From an uncultured Klebsiella sp. (GTDB lineage: Bacteria; Pseudomonadota; Gammaproteobacteria; Enterobacterales; Enterobacteriaceae): a stretch of DNA of 6,901 nt. The position numbers and the translations under genes are program-made. Under the pieces are notes generated by a model. That model searched no databases. It saw only the letters and a program-made list of their open reading frames with translations, and was not told where the DNA came from. Each line of letters starts with the position of its first letter. Within the stretch, counting starts at the first letter, position 1. This document shows positions 1 to 6,901 of this stretch, piece after piece. The stretch spans positions 1 through 6,901 of the forward strand of contig CABUCP010000175.1 in NCBI GenBank assembly GCA_902490055.1. The letters run 5' to 3'.

Positions 1-359
1 GCGCCGCCTGCCACCGTACCGACGGCGTGGGCTACAAACGCGCCTTCCCGGCGCTGAAAGGCAACCCGGTGGTACAAACTGAGGACGCGACCTCGCTTAT
101 CCACATCATTCTGACCGGCAGCACCACGCCGGCGGTGAAAGATGCGGTCTCCAACCTGACCATGCCGTCGTTCGGCTGGCGTCTGGATGACCAACAGGTG
201 GCGGATGTGGTCAACTTTATCCGCACCAGTTGGGGTAACAAGGCACCGCCGGTCAGCGCCAGCGATGTGGCGAAGGTACGTAAAGACAAGTCGATGATTC
301 GCGATGAGAAAGCGTTAGGTAACGCTGACGTTTCGAAACTACCGGCTGCTGCAGAGTAA
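1..359 (+). CDS. Cytochrome c subunit of a membrane-bound (gluconate/alcohol-type) dehydrogenase, 3' end only
   Basis: This is the C-terminal part of a periplasmic c-type cytochrome, cut by the left window edge. The reading frame starts at base 3. Bases 1-2 (GC) fit the end of a Cys codon, so the first visible codons complete a CAACH heme-binding motif. About 118 residues remain. The axial methionine is in LTMPSFGWRL (ATG at 162-164), followed by the helix QQVADVVNFIRTSWGN. This MPxFxWRL...VADVxxFIRxSWGN pattern is typical of the third heme domain of the three-heme cytochrome subunit of FAD-gluconate dehydrogenases and PQQ alcohol dehydrogenases, which pass electrons from the periplasmic catalytic subunit to ubiquinone. 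The tail (about 40 residues, lysine- and alanine-rich) carries no motif I recognise. Family assignment is firm; the substrate cannot be told from this fragment. The dehydrogenase subunits would be expected upstream. The heme-lyase genes downstream on the same strand fit a need to attach heme to this protein. Confidence 0.85.
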   Translation, partial: AACHRTDGVGYKRAFPALKGNPVVQTEDATSLIHIILTGSTTPAVKDAVSNLTMPSFGWRLDDQQVADVVNFIRTSWGNKAPPVSASDVAKVRKDKSMIRDEKALGNADVSKLPAAAE

Positions 360-368
360 CTGGGCCGG

Positions 369-393
369 GGCGGGGCACCGGATTCGCCCCGCC
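369..393 (+). other. GC-rich hairpin between the cytochrome gene and ccmF
   Basis: A perfect 8-bp inverted repeat (GGCGGGGC at 369-376 and GCCCCGCC at 386-393) encloses a 9-base loop. It starts ten bases after the cytochrome stop codon. No T-run follows on the + strand (the next bases are TGAGGTAAAAAACG), so it is not a canonical intrinsic terminator. In an operon it could slow transcription or protect the 3' end of the cytochrome message, giving more cytochrome than heme lyase. That role is inference. Its right arm lies inside the proposed ccmE remnant. Confidence 0.45.
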
Positions 394-442
394 TGAGGTA
401 AAAAACGTGATGACACCTGAACAACAGGGGACACAGCCATGA
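383..442 (+). pseudogene. ccmE: Possible 3'-terminal remnant of ccmE (heme chaperone), ending in the ccmF start
   Basis: The frame that ends at the TGA at 440-442 reads FAPPEVKNVMTPEQQGTQP before the stop. This resembles the conserved end of CcmE, where the segment after the heme-binding region reads YTPPEVEKAM in the E. coli protein as I remember it. The TGA overlaps the ccmF ATG (CCATGATG), the same stop/start arrangement as the ccmE-ccmF junction of E. coli. The frame is open only from base 329 (TGA at 326-328), so no complete ccmE (about 150-160 codons) can exist here, and the heme-binding His region is absent. I read this as the stump of a ccmE lost when the cytochrome gene was joined to ccmF. 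GAGG at 395-398 ahead of a GTG (407) or ATG (410) in this frame could still give a 10-11 residue coupling peptide. The homology is short and judged by eye, so it is plausible rather than proven. Confidence 0.5.
426..431 (+). promoter_or_regulatory. Ribosome binding site of ccmF
   Basis: AGGGGA lies 7 bases before the ATG at 439 and 10 bases before the second in-frame ATG at 442. Both the spacing and the conserved MMPE N-terminus of CcmF favour 439. The site lies inside the ccmE remnant, as expected if this junction is inherited from an intact ccm operon. Confidence 0.6.
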
Positions 443-2403
443 TGCCGGAACTGGGCAACTATCTGCTGTGTCTGGCGGCAGGGCTGGCCCTGCTGCTAAG
501 TATTTATCCGCTGTGGGGCGCGGCGCGTCAGGACCCGCGGCTGATGGCGTTGGCCAGGCCGCTGGCCTGCGCGCTGTTTTTCTGTATCGGCGGCGCGTTC
601 CTGCTGCTGGCGCATGCTTTTGTCGCTAATGATTTTACCGTGCGTTACGTAGCGGAAAACTCCAACAGCGCGCTGCCGGTGTGGTATCGAGTGGCGGCGA
701 CCTGGGGAGCGCACGAAGGCTCATTGCTGCTATGGGTGTTGCTGCTGAGCGTCTGGACCTTTGCCGTCGCGGTATTCAGCCGGCGGATGCCGCTTGATGC
801 CGTCGCGCGGGTGCTGGCGGTGATGGGCATGATCGCTTTCGGCTTCCTGCTATTTATTCTCTTTACCTCCAACCCGTTCAGCCGCACTCTGCCGCAGTTT
901 CCGATTGATGGTCGTGACCTCAATCCTATGCTGCAGGATATCGGCATGATTTTTCATCCGCCGATCCTCTACATGGGGTATGTCGGATTTTCGGTGGCGT
1001 TCGCCTTTGCGATTGCCTCACTGCTGGCGGGACGACTGGATACCGCCTGGGCGCGCTGGTCGCGTCCCTGGACCCAGGCGGCGTGGATGTTCCTGACCCT
1101 CGGTATCGTGCTCGGCTCGGCCTGGGCCTATTATGAGCTGGGCTGGGGCGGCTGGTGGTTCTGGGATCCGGTAGAAAATGCCTCGTTTATGCCGTGGCTC
1201 GTCGGCACCGCGTTATTGCATTCGCTGGCGGTGACCGAAAAGCGCGGCAGTTTCCGCGCCTGGACGGTGCTGCTGGCGATTGCCGCTTTCTCCCTGTGCC
1301 TGCTCGGGACTTTTCTGGTGCGCTCCGGGGTGCTGGTGTCGGTGCACTCCTTTGCCTCCGATCCGGCGCGCGGGTTGTTTATTCTGGCACTGCTAACGAT
1401 TGCCATCGGCGGTTCGCTGCTGCTGTATGCCCTGAAGGGAGGGCGCGTGCGGGCGCGGGTGGATTTTTCGCTGTGGTCGCGCGAGTCGTTCCTGCTGGGC
1501 AACAATATTCTGCTGATAGCCGCCATGCTGGTGGTGCTACTCGGGACGCTGCTGCCGCTGATACATAAAGAACTGGGGCTCGGCAGCATTTCGATCGGCG
1601 AGCCGTTCTTCAACACCATGTTCACCGCGCTGATGGCGCCATTTGCCCTGCTGTTGGGGCTTGGGCCGTTGATCCGCTGGCGGCGCGATGAGCCGGGCAA
1701 ACAGTTGAAACGTCTGGTGATATCGCTATTAGTGACATTGTCACTTTCTCTGGCGTTACCCTGGCTGCTGCAGGATCGCATCACGGCGATGGCAGCTATT
1801 GGCCTGATGATGGCGCTGTGGGTGCTAATCTTTGCGCTTATCGAAGTTCACGAGCGCGCAACGCATCGCCATGGCTTCTGGCGCGGGCTGTGTACGTTAT
1901 CGCGCAGTCAGTGGGGAATGGTCTTCGGTCACGTGGGCGTAGCGGTGACCGTCATTGGCATCACCTTTAGCCAGAACTACAGCGTTGAGCGCGACGTCCG
2001 CCTGCGCCCCGGGGATAGCATCGATATTCATCATTATCATTTCGTGTTTAACGGCGTGCGCAATATCGTTGGCCCGAACTGGAGCGGCGGCGAGGGTATT
2101 ATCGCCGTCACCCGCAACGGCCGTCCGGAAGCCACGCTGTATGCCGAAAAACGCTTTTATACCGCCAGCCGGATGATGATGACCGAAGCGGCCATTAGCG
2201 GCGGGTTGACCCGCGATCTTTACGCCGCGTTGGGTGAAGAGCTGGATGATGGCAGTTGGGCGGTGCGTCTCTATTACAAGCCGTTTGTGCGCTGGATCTG
2301 GTACGGCGGCGTACTGATGGCGCTGGGCGGCTTGTGCTGCATGCTCGACCCGCGCTACCGGATGCGGAAAAAGCCGCTGTTAAAAGAAGGAGACCCGCGA
2401 TGA
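439..2403 (+). CDS. ccmF: CcmF, cytochrome c heme lyase subunit
   Basis: This integral membrane protein of the System I cytochrome c maturation pathway takes heme from holo-CcmE and, with CcmH and CcmI, ligates it to the CXXCH motif of apocytochromes in the periplasm. The protein has 654 residues, close to E. coli CcmF (about 647) and longer than the NrfE paralogue (about 550). The tryptophan-rich WWD heme-handling loop is complete (WGGWWFWDPVENASF, residues 236-250). The four expected histidines are present: periplasmic H173 (FHPP) and H303 (SVHSF), and transmembrane H261 (LLHSLAVTE) and H498 (FGHVG). Many hydrophobic segments span the protein, with a large soluble periplasmic domain at about 510-610 (NYSVERDVRLRPGD, YAEKRFY, AALGEEL) before the last membrane segment. 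The start at the first of two ATGs matches the conserved MMPE beginning. The stop overlaps the next gene by ATGA. Oddity: the usual partners ccmE and ccmG/ccmH are not next to it. No frameshift or missing motif is seen, so it appears functional. Confidence 0.95.
   Translation: MMPELGNYLLCLAAGLALLLSIYPLWGAARQDPRLMALARPLACALFFCIGGAFLLLAHAFVANDFTVRYVAENSNSALPVWYRVAATWGAHEGSLLLWVLLLSVWTFAVAVFSRRMPLDAVARVLAVMGMIAFGFLLFILFTSNPFSRTLPQFPIDGRDLNPMLQDIGMIFHPPILYMGYVGFSVAFAFAIASLLAGRLDTAWARWSRPWTQAAWMFLTLGIVLGSAWAYYELGWGGWWFWDPVENASFMPWLVGTALLHSLAVTEKRGSFRAWTVLLAIAAFSLCLLGTFLVRSGVLVSVHSFASDPARGLFILALLTIAIGGSLLLYALKGGRVRARVDFSLWSRESFLLGNNILLIAAMLVVLLGTLLPLIHKELGLGSISIGEPFFNTMFTALMAPFALLLGLGPLIRWRRDEPGKQLKRLVISLLVTLSLSLALPWLLQDRITAMAAIGLMMALWVLIFALIEVHERATHRHGFWRGLCTLSRSQWGMVFGHVGVAVTVIGITFSQNYSVERDVRLRPGDSIDIHHYHFVFNGVRNIVGPNWSGGEGIIAVTRNGRPEATLYAEKRFYTASRMMMTEAAISGGLTRDLYAALGEELDDGSWAVRLYYKPFVRWIWYGGVLMALGGLCCMLDPRYRMRKKPLLKEGDPR
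2387..2392 (+). promoter_or_regulatory. Ribosome binding site of the ccmI-like gene
   Basis: AAGGAG inside the last codons of ccmF lies 7 bases before the ATG at 2400. It fixes the start of the TPR gene at 2400 although the frame is open much further upstream (an alternative start at 2256 has no comparable site and would overlap ccmF by about 150 bases). Confidence 0.75.
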
Positions 2404-3242
2404 GTCTATTTGTCATCATCGCCGCATTATTGCTGGCCGGCGCGCTGGCGCTGTTTTATTTTCCCTGGCAAGGCAAAGGCGCGGTGGACCGCGATACGCT
2501 CAACCGCGCGCTGTATGAAGCGCGGCTGCGCGAGCTTGCGCAAGAACGTGCCGGCGGCAGCGAAGCCATGGTTGTCGAGCTACAGCGCACGCTGCTGGCG
2601 GATATCCCGCCGCAGGAGCGGCACAGCGCTCGCCCGTTAAGCCGCTGGGCGCTGCTGCCAGGCGCGCTGCTGTTGGCGTTACTGAGTATTGGTATCTATC
2701 TGAAAACCAGTGATTTTGGCCAGGTGATGCTGTGGCAACAGGCCGAGCAAAACTACCCGGCGCTACTGCAGCAGGTGAAGGATCCGACGGCGCCAGCGCT
2801 GCGTATGGATGAGCTGGCTCAATTGCGTCTGGGTCTGCGCAGTCATCTGCAGGATAAGCCAGACGATCTCCGGGGCTGGCAACTGCTTGGGCGACTCGGT
2901 CTGCTACTAAACGATGGCGACACGGCGATTGGCGCGTTTGCTCGCGCGCACGCGCTGGCGGCTGACGACCCGGCAGCGACTTTCGATTACGCCAGCGCGC
3001 TGGTGCGCGCGGGGGATAACGGCCAACTGAGGATGGGCGAACTGCTGTTGCGCGACCTGCATCAGCGGCAGCCGAAGAGCCTGCCGGTTCTGGAGATGCT
3101 GGCGCTCAGCGCGGTGCGTAATGAAGACTATCCGCAGGCGGTCGCGGCGCTGCAACAGTTGATGGTTCTGCTACCGAAAGGCGATGCCCGCCGTCAGGCG
3201 ATTGCCCGCCAGCTGGCGCAGGCGCAGCAGCAAGCGCAGTAA
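2400..3242 (+). CDS. ccmI: CcmI-like TPR protein of cytochrome c maturation (apocytochrome chaperone)
   Basis: A 280-residue membrane-anchored protein. CcmI (the C-terminal half of E. coli CcmH, related to NrfG) holds the C-terminal end of unfolded apocytochrome and presents it to the CcmF/CcmH heme lyase. Visible parts: membrane segment 1 at residues 2-21; a charged, probably helical loop at about 30-66 (LNRALYEARLRELAQE); membrane segment 2 at about 83-100; then a periplasmic TPR domain, roughly 155-260, with units around GWQLLGRLGLLL, FDYASALVRAG and VLEMLALSAVRNEDYPQAVAAL. Two membrane segments argue for CcmI over single-span NrfG. The segment GQVMLWQQA...PALL and the end VLLPKGDARRQAI resemble the C-terminal half of E. 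coli CcmH. There is no LRCPxCQ-type CXXC motif, so the CcmH thioreductase part is not here, unlike the fused E. coli protein. The ATGA overlap with ccmF indicates translational coupling. Its TAA stop lies in the first copy of the tandem repeat. Confidence 0.85.
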   Translation: MSLFVIIAALLLAGALALFYFPWQGKGAVDRDTLNRALYEARLRELAQERAGGSEAMVVELQRTLLADIPPQERHSARPLSRWALLPGALLLALLSIGIYLKTSDFGQVMLWQQAEQNYPALLQQVKDPTAPALRMDELAQLRLGLRSHLQDKPDDLRGWQLLGRLGLLLNDGDTAIGAFARAHALAADDPAATFDYASALVRAGDNGQLRMGELLLRDLHQRQPKSLPVLEMLALSAVRNEDYPQAVAALQQLMVLLPKGDARRQAIARQLAQAQQQAQ

Positions 3243-3265
3243 ATATTTGCCTTTCCTGCAATGCT

Positions 3266-3296
3266 CCCCGGTCGTGCTGCCGCTTACCGGGGCTAC
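3266..3296 (+). repeat. REP-like palindrome A, copy 1
   Basis: Arms CCCCGGT (3266-3272) and ACCGGGG (3286-3292) are perfectly complementary and followed by CTAC, the typical edge of enterobacterial REP (palindromic unit) sequences. It is the first hairpin after the ccmI stop codon and could protect the 3' end of the ccmF-ccmI message. Confidence 0.75.
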
Positions 3297-3322
3297 AAAT
3301 GGCAGCGCGCGCGGCGGCTATT

Positions 3323-3353
3323 GCCCGGCGGCGCTGCGCCTGCGCGGGCCTAC
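3323..3353 (+). repeat. REP-like palindrome B, copy 1
   Basis: GCCCG (3323-3327) pairs with CGGGC (3345-3349) around a core with the REP-typical GGCGCTGCGC, followed by CTAC. It has the same orientation as palindrome A. Confidence 0.7.
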
Positions 3354-3365
3354 GTATCGTCGCCT

Positions 3366-3397
3366 GTAGGCCGGATAAGGCGCAGCCGCCATCCGGC
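3366..3397 (-). repeat. REP-like palindrome C, copy 1 (inverted)
   Basis: GTAGGCCGGATAAGGCG is the classic enterobacterial REP edge in inverted orientation. Arms GCCGGAT (3370-3376) and ATCCGGC (3391-3397) are perfectly complementary. Together with palindrome B it forms a head-to-head BIME-like pair across a 12-base spacer. Confidence 0.8.
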
Positions 3398-3427
3398 GCA
3401 ATAAATATTTGCCTTTCCTGCAATGCT

Positions 3428-3458
3428 CCCCGGTCGTGCTGCCGCTTACCGGGGCTAC
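3428..3458 (+). repeat. REP-like palindrome A, copy 2
   Basis: Identical to the copy at 3266-3296, displaced by 162 bases. Confidence 0.75.
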
Positions 3459-3484
3459 AAATGGCAGCGCGCGCGGCGGCTATT

Positions 3485-3515
3485 GCCCGGCGGCGCTGCG
3501 CTTGCGCCGGCCTAC
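3485..3515 (+). repeat. REP-like palindrome B, copy 2, altered stem
   Basis: Carries the only two differences between the repeat copies. T3502 restores the usual CTGCGCTT core, while C3508 breaks the CGGGC arm present in copy 1 (GCGCCGGCC here), so the stem is weaker or re-paired. Confidence 0.65.
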
Positions 3516-3527
3516 GTATCGTCGCCT

Positions 3528-3559
3528 GTAGGCCGGATAAGGCGCAGCCGCCATCCGGC
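3528..3559 (-). repeat. REP-like palindrome C, copy 2 (inverted)
   Basis: Identical to the copy at 3366-3397 and the last REP before the bud terminator. The sequence after ATCCGGC differs from copy 1 (AAAATAACGG instead of GCAATAAATA), which marks the right edge of the duplication. Confidence 0.8.
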
Positions 3560-3585
3560 AAAATAACGGCACGGCGCAACAGACG

Positions 3586-3614
3586 AAAAAAAGCCCCTGC
3601 GCACGCGCAGGGGC
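3586..3614 (-). terminator. Intrinsic terminator of the budABC operon
   Basis: Read on the minus strand, a 10-bp GC-rich perfect inverted repeat (GCCCCTGCGC and its complement, 3593-3602 and 3605-3614; the two-base centre means about nine pairs with a four-base loop) is followed directly by seven T (the A-run 3586-3592 on the + strand). It lies 25 bases past the budC stop codon. On the + strand no T-run follows directly, so it is one-directional by the usual criteria. Confidence 0.92.
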
Positions 3615-3639
3615 AAGCCATGTCAGAGCTTATTTTTTA

Positions 3640-6112
<2,473 letters not shown>

Positions 6113-6118
6113 GTGAAT

Positions 6119-6123
6119 CTCCT
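6119..6123 (-). promoter_or_regulatory. Ribosome binding site of budB overlapping the budA stop codon
   Basis: On the minus strand the sequence reads TTAGGAGATTCACATG. AGGAG is six bases from the budB ATG and shares two bases with the TAG stop of budA (6122-6124). Ribosomes ending budA therefore stop on the budB initiation site, which suggests translational coupling. Confidence 0.8.
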
Positions 6124-6898
6124 AACTCTCTACTGAACGAATGGCGGCATCGAGATTGTCGGGATGCAAATTAGCCTGCAGGAACGCGCTATCGGCGGGA
6201 TCGATCATCAGCTTGTGAATTTCGCCAAAGGTTAATACGCCGCGGTCGAGCTGATAATCGAGCAGGTGGCCGCCGCCTTTACGGTCATCGGTGATGAAGT
6301 GTTCGTGATAGCCGGCCACGTTAATTCCCTGCATATGCTGCGGCGTACGGAAACCGACCAGAACGCCGTCGCGTTGGTTGAAGCGAAAGACCGGTTGGTC
6401 GTCGAGCACATCGGTCATCGCCCGGTAGGGCGGCGTCTGGCGAGGCACGGTGCGGGTATGGGCGTGGCGGAAGTGACCGTCGATGCGCAACGCGCAGAAC
6501 AGATTATCGGAGGGCACTTGTTGGTCGATAATGTCGTGCAACTGCTGGCGACTAACCGGATGGTCAAACGTTTTGCGGTACTGCGGCTGAAACCAGGTCA
6601 TCACCGCAAACGGCGTTTTCTGTTGCGGTTGCGCTTTCCGCGCGCTGCCGTCGGCGCGCAGTTGGTAAACCTGGCTACTAAAGGCGATCAGTTCGCCATC
6701 GAGTTCATTAAAGGTGCCAAGACCGAAATCGCCGTGTTTCAGCAGATCTGCGATGGTGGTGCTGCCTTCATAAACACCGCTGAGCAGGGCGCTCATTAGC
6801 GAGGTTTGATACAGCACGCTATCGGGATGCTGTGCGGAAAACGCGCGTAGGGTTTCGCACAAACTCGCTTCGCAGCTGCACTCTGAAGAATGATTCAT
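6122..6898 (-). CDS. budA: BudA, alpha-acetolactate decarboxylase
   Basis: A cytoplasmic zinc enzyme that converts alpha-acetolactate to (R)-acetoin plus CO2, the second step of 2,3-butanediol formation, and prevents acetolactate from accumulating. The protein has 258 residues. The family's zinc site is visible in GYHEHFITDDRKGGGH, with likely ligands H198, H200 and H211. The FGLGTFNELDGE segment (58-69, with E65) and the stretch SDNLFCALRIDG (130-141) are also family hallmarks. The N-terminus is cysteine-rich (ECSCEASLC), as in Klebsiella. The ATG at 6896-6898 lies three bases from the window edge, so its ribosome site and promoter cannot be seen. First gene of budABC here; its stop overlaps the budB ribosome site. 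From memory, the Klebsiella protein reads LMIDLPADS near residue 232 where this one reads LMIDPADS, a one-residue difference away from the zinc ligands. Confidence 0.96.
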   Translation of the reverse strand: MNHSSECSCEASLCETLRAFSAQHPDSVLYQTSLMSALLSGVYEGSTTIADLLKHGDFGLGTFNELDGELIAFSSQVYQLRADGSARKAQPQQKTPFAVMTWFQPQYRKTFDHPVSRQQLHDIIDQQVPSDNLFCALRIDGHFRHAHTRTVPRQTPPYRAMTDVLDDQPVFRFNQRDGVLVGFRTPQHMQGINVAGYHEHFITDDRKGGGHLLDYQLDRGVLTFGEIHKLMIDPADSAFLQANLHPDNLDAAIRSVES

Positions 6899-6901
6899 GA
6901 G

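Larger units (their letters stand above)
3240..3566. repeat. Two-copy tandem duplication, 162-bp period, made of REP elements
   Basis: The segment 3240-3397 recurs at 3402-3559 with only two differences in 158 bases (C3340/T3502 and G3346/C3508). Similarity continues a few bases on both sides: GCGCA at 3234-3238 matches 3396-3400, and AATAA at 3400-3404 matches 3562-3566. The first copy therefore begins at the end of ccmI, stop codon included, and the spacer between copies repeats those last codons with one change (CAG to CAA). Each copy carries three REP-like palindromes, two pointing one way and one inverted, as in enterobacterial BIME clusters. Because 162 is a multiple of three, reading frames stay open through both copies and create repetitive spurious ORFs. 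I see no gene in this region. Confidence 0.95.

Noticed and set aside
369..393. Terminator after the cytochrome c gene
   Set aside because: The stem is good, but there is no T-run after it on the + strand.
2256..2399. N-terminal extension of the ccmI-like gene to an upstream start
   Set aside because: It would overlap ccmF by about 150 bases and lacks a ribosome site. The ATG at 2400 has AAGGAG and begins directly with the expected membrane segment.
439..2403. NrfE rather than CcmF
   Set aside because: The length of 654 and the close match to the CcmF N-terminus, the positions of the three histidines H173, H261 and H303, and the C-terminal periplasmic domain all fit CcmF; NrfE is about 100 residues shorter.
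3240..3566. CRISPR array or mobile-element inverted repeats
   Set aside because: Only two long direct copies, with no short repeat/unique spacer pattern and no transposase. The palindromes match REP/BIME form.
3593..3638. Bidirectional terminator serving the + strand as well
   Set aside because: On the + strand the hairpin is followed by AAGCCATGTCAGAGC; the T-rich stretch begins about 16 bases later, too far for an intrinsic terminator.
6266..6799. Long open frames antisense to budA (177 codons), budB (for example 5495-5971) and ccmF (1131-1784)
   Set aside because: Shadows of GC-rich genes with clear family motifs on the other strand; the translations show no recognisable domain and no suitable ribosome sites.

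Overview
The window looks like chromosomal DNA of a butanediol-fermenting enterobacterium of the Klebsiella/Raoultella group. The evidence is a complete budA-budB-budC operon whose products read almost throughout like the Klebsiella proteins I remember, REP-type palindromes of enterobacterial form, and GC-rich coding sequence. I cannot fix the species without a search.

Left part (1-3242, + strand): this is the distal end of an operon for a periplasmic respiratory chain and cytochrome c assembly. It opens inside the last heme domain of a multiheme cytochrome c of the kind that serves membrane-bound gluconate/alcohol dehydrogenases. A 79-base gap follows, then a full-length CcmF heme lyase and a CcmI-like TPR protein that overlaps ccmF by ATGA. 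The usual neighbours are missing: no ccmE upstream, and neither ccmG nor the CXXC-bearing CcmH part between ccmF and the TPR gene. The gap before ccmF holds what looks like the last ~20 codons of a lost ccmE, read in a frame that ends in the same stop/start overlap with ccmF that intact ccm operons have. This suggests a ccm operon that has been cut and joined to a dehydrogenase operon.

Middle (3243-3639): the convergent intergenic region. It holds a nearly perfect two-copy tandem duplication with a 162-bp period. Each copy carries three REP-like palindromes (six in all). After it comes a strong intrinsic terminator for the minus-strand operon. I see no gene here.

Right part (3640-6898, - strand): budA (acetolactate decarboxylase), budB (catabolic acetolactate synthase) and budC (acetoin reductase/meso-2,3-butanediol dehydrogenase), transcribed leftward in that order. 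Two pyruvate give acetolactate (BudB), then acetoin (BudA), then 2,3-butanediol with NADH reoxidation (BudC). The budA stop codon lies inside the budB ribosome binding site, and the budB-budC gap is 22 nt, so the genes form one tightly coupled unit. Its promoter and any regulator gene lie beyond the right edge, which falls three bases before the budA start.

The two operons converge and have no evident functional link beyond both disposing of electrons from sugar metabolism. I see no wholly new system. The points most worth checking are the ccmE relic with the reduced ccm set, and the recent REP-array duplication that begins at the ccmI stop codon.
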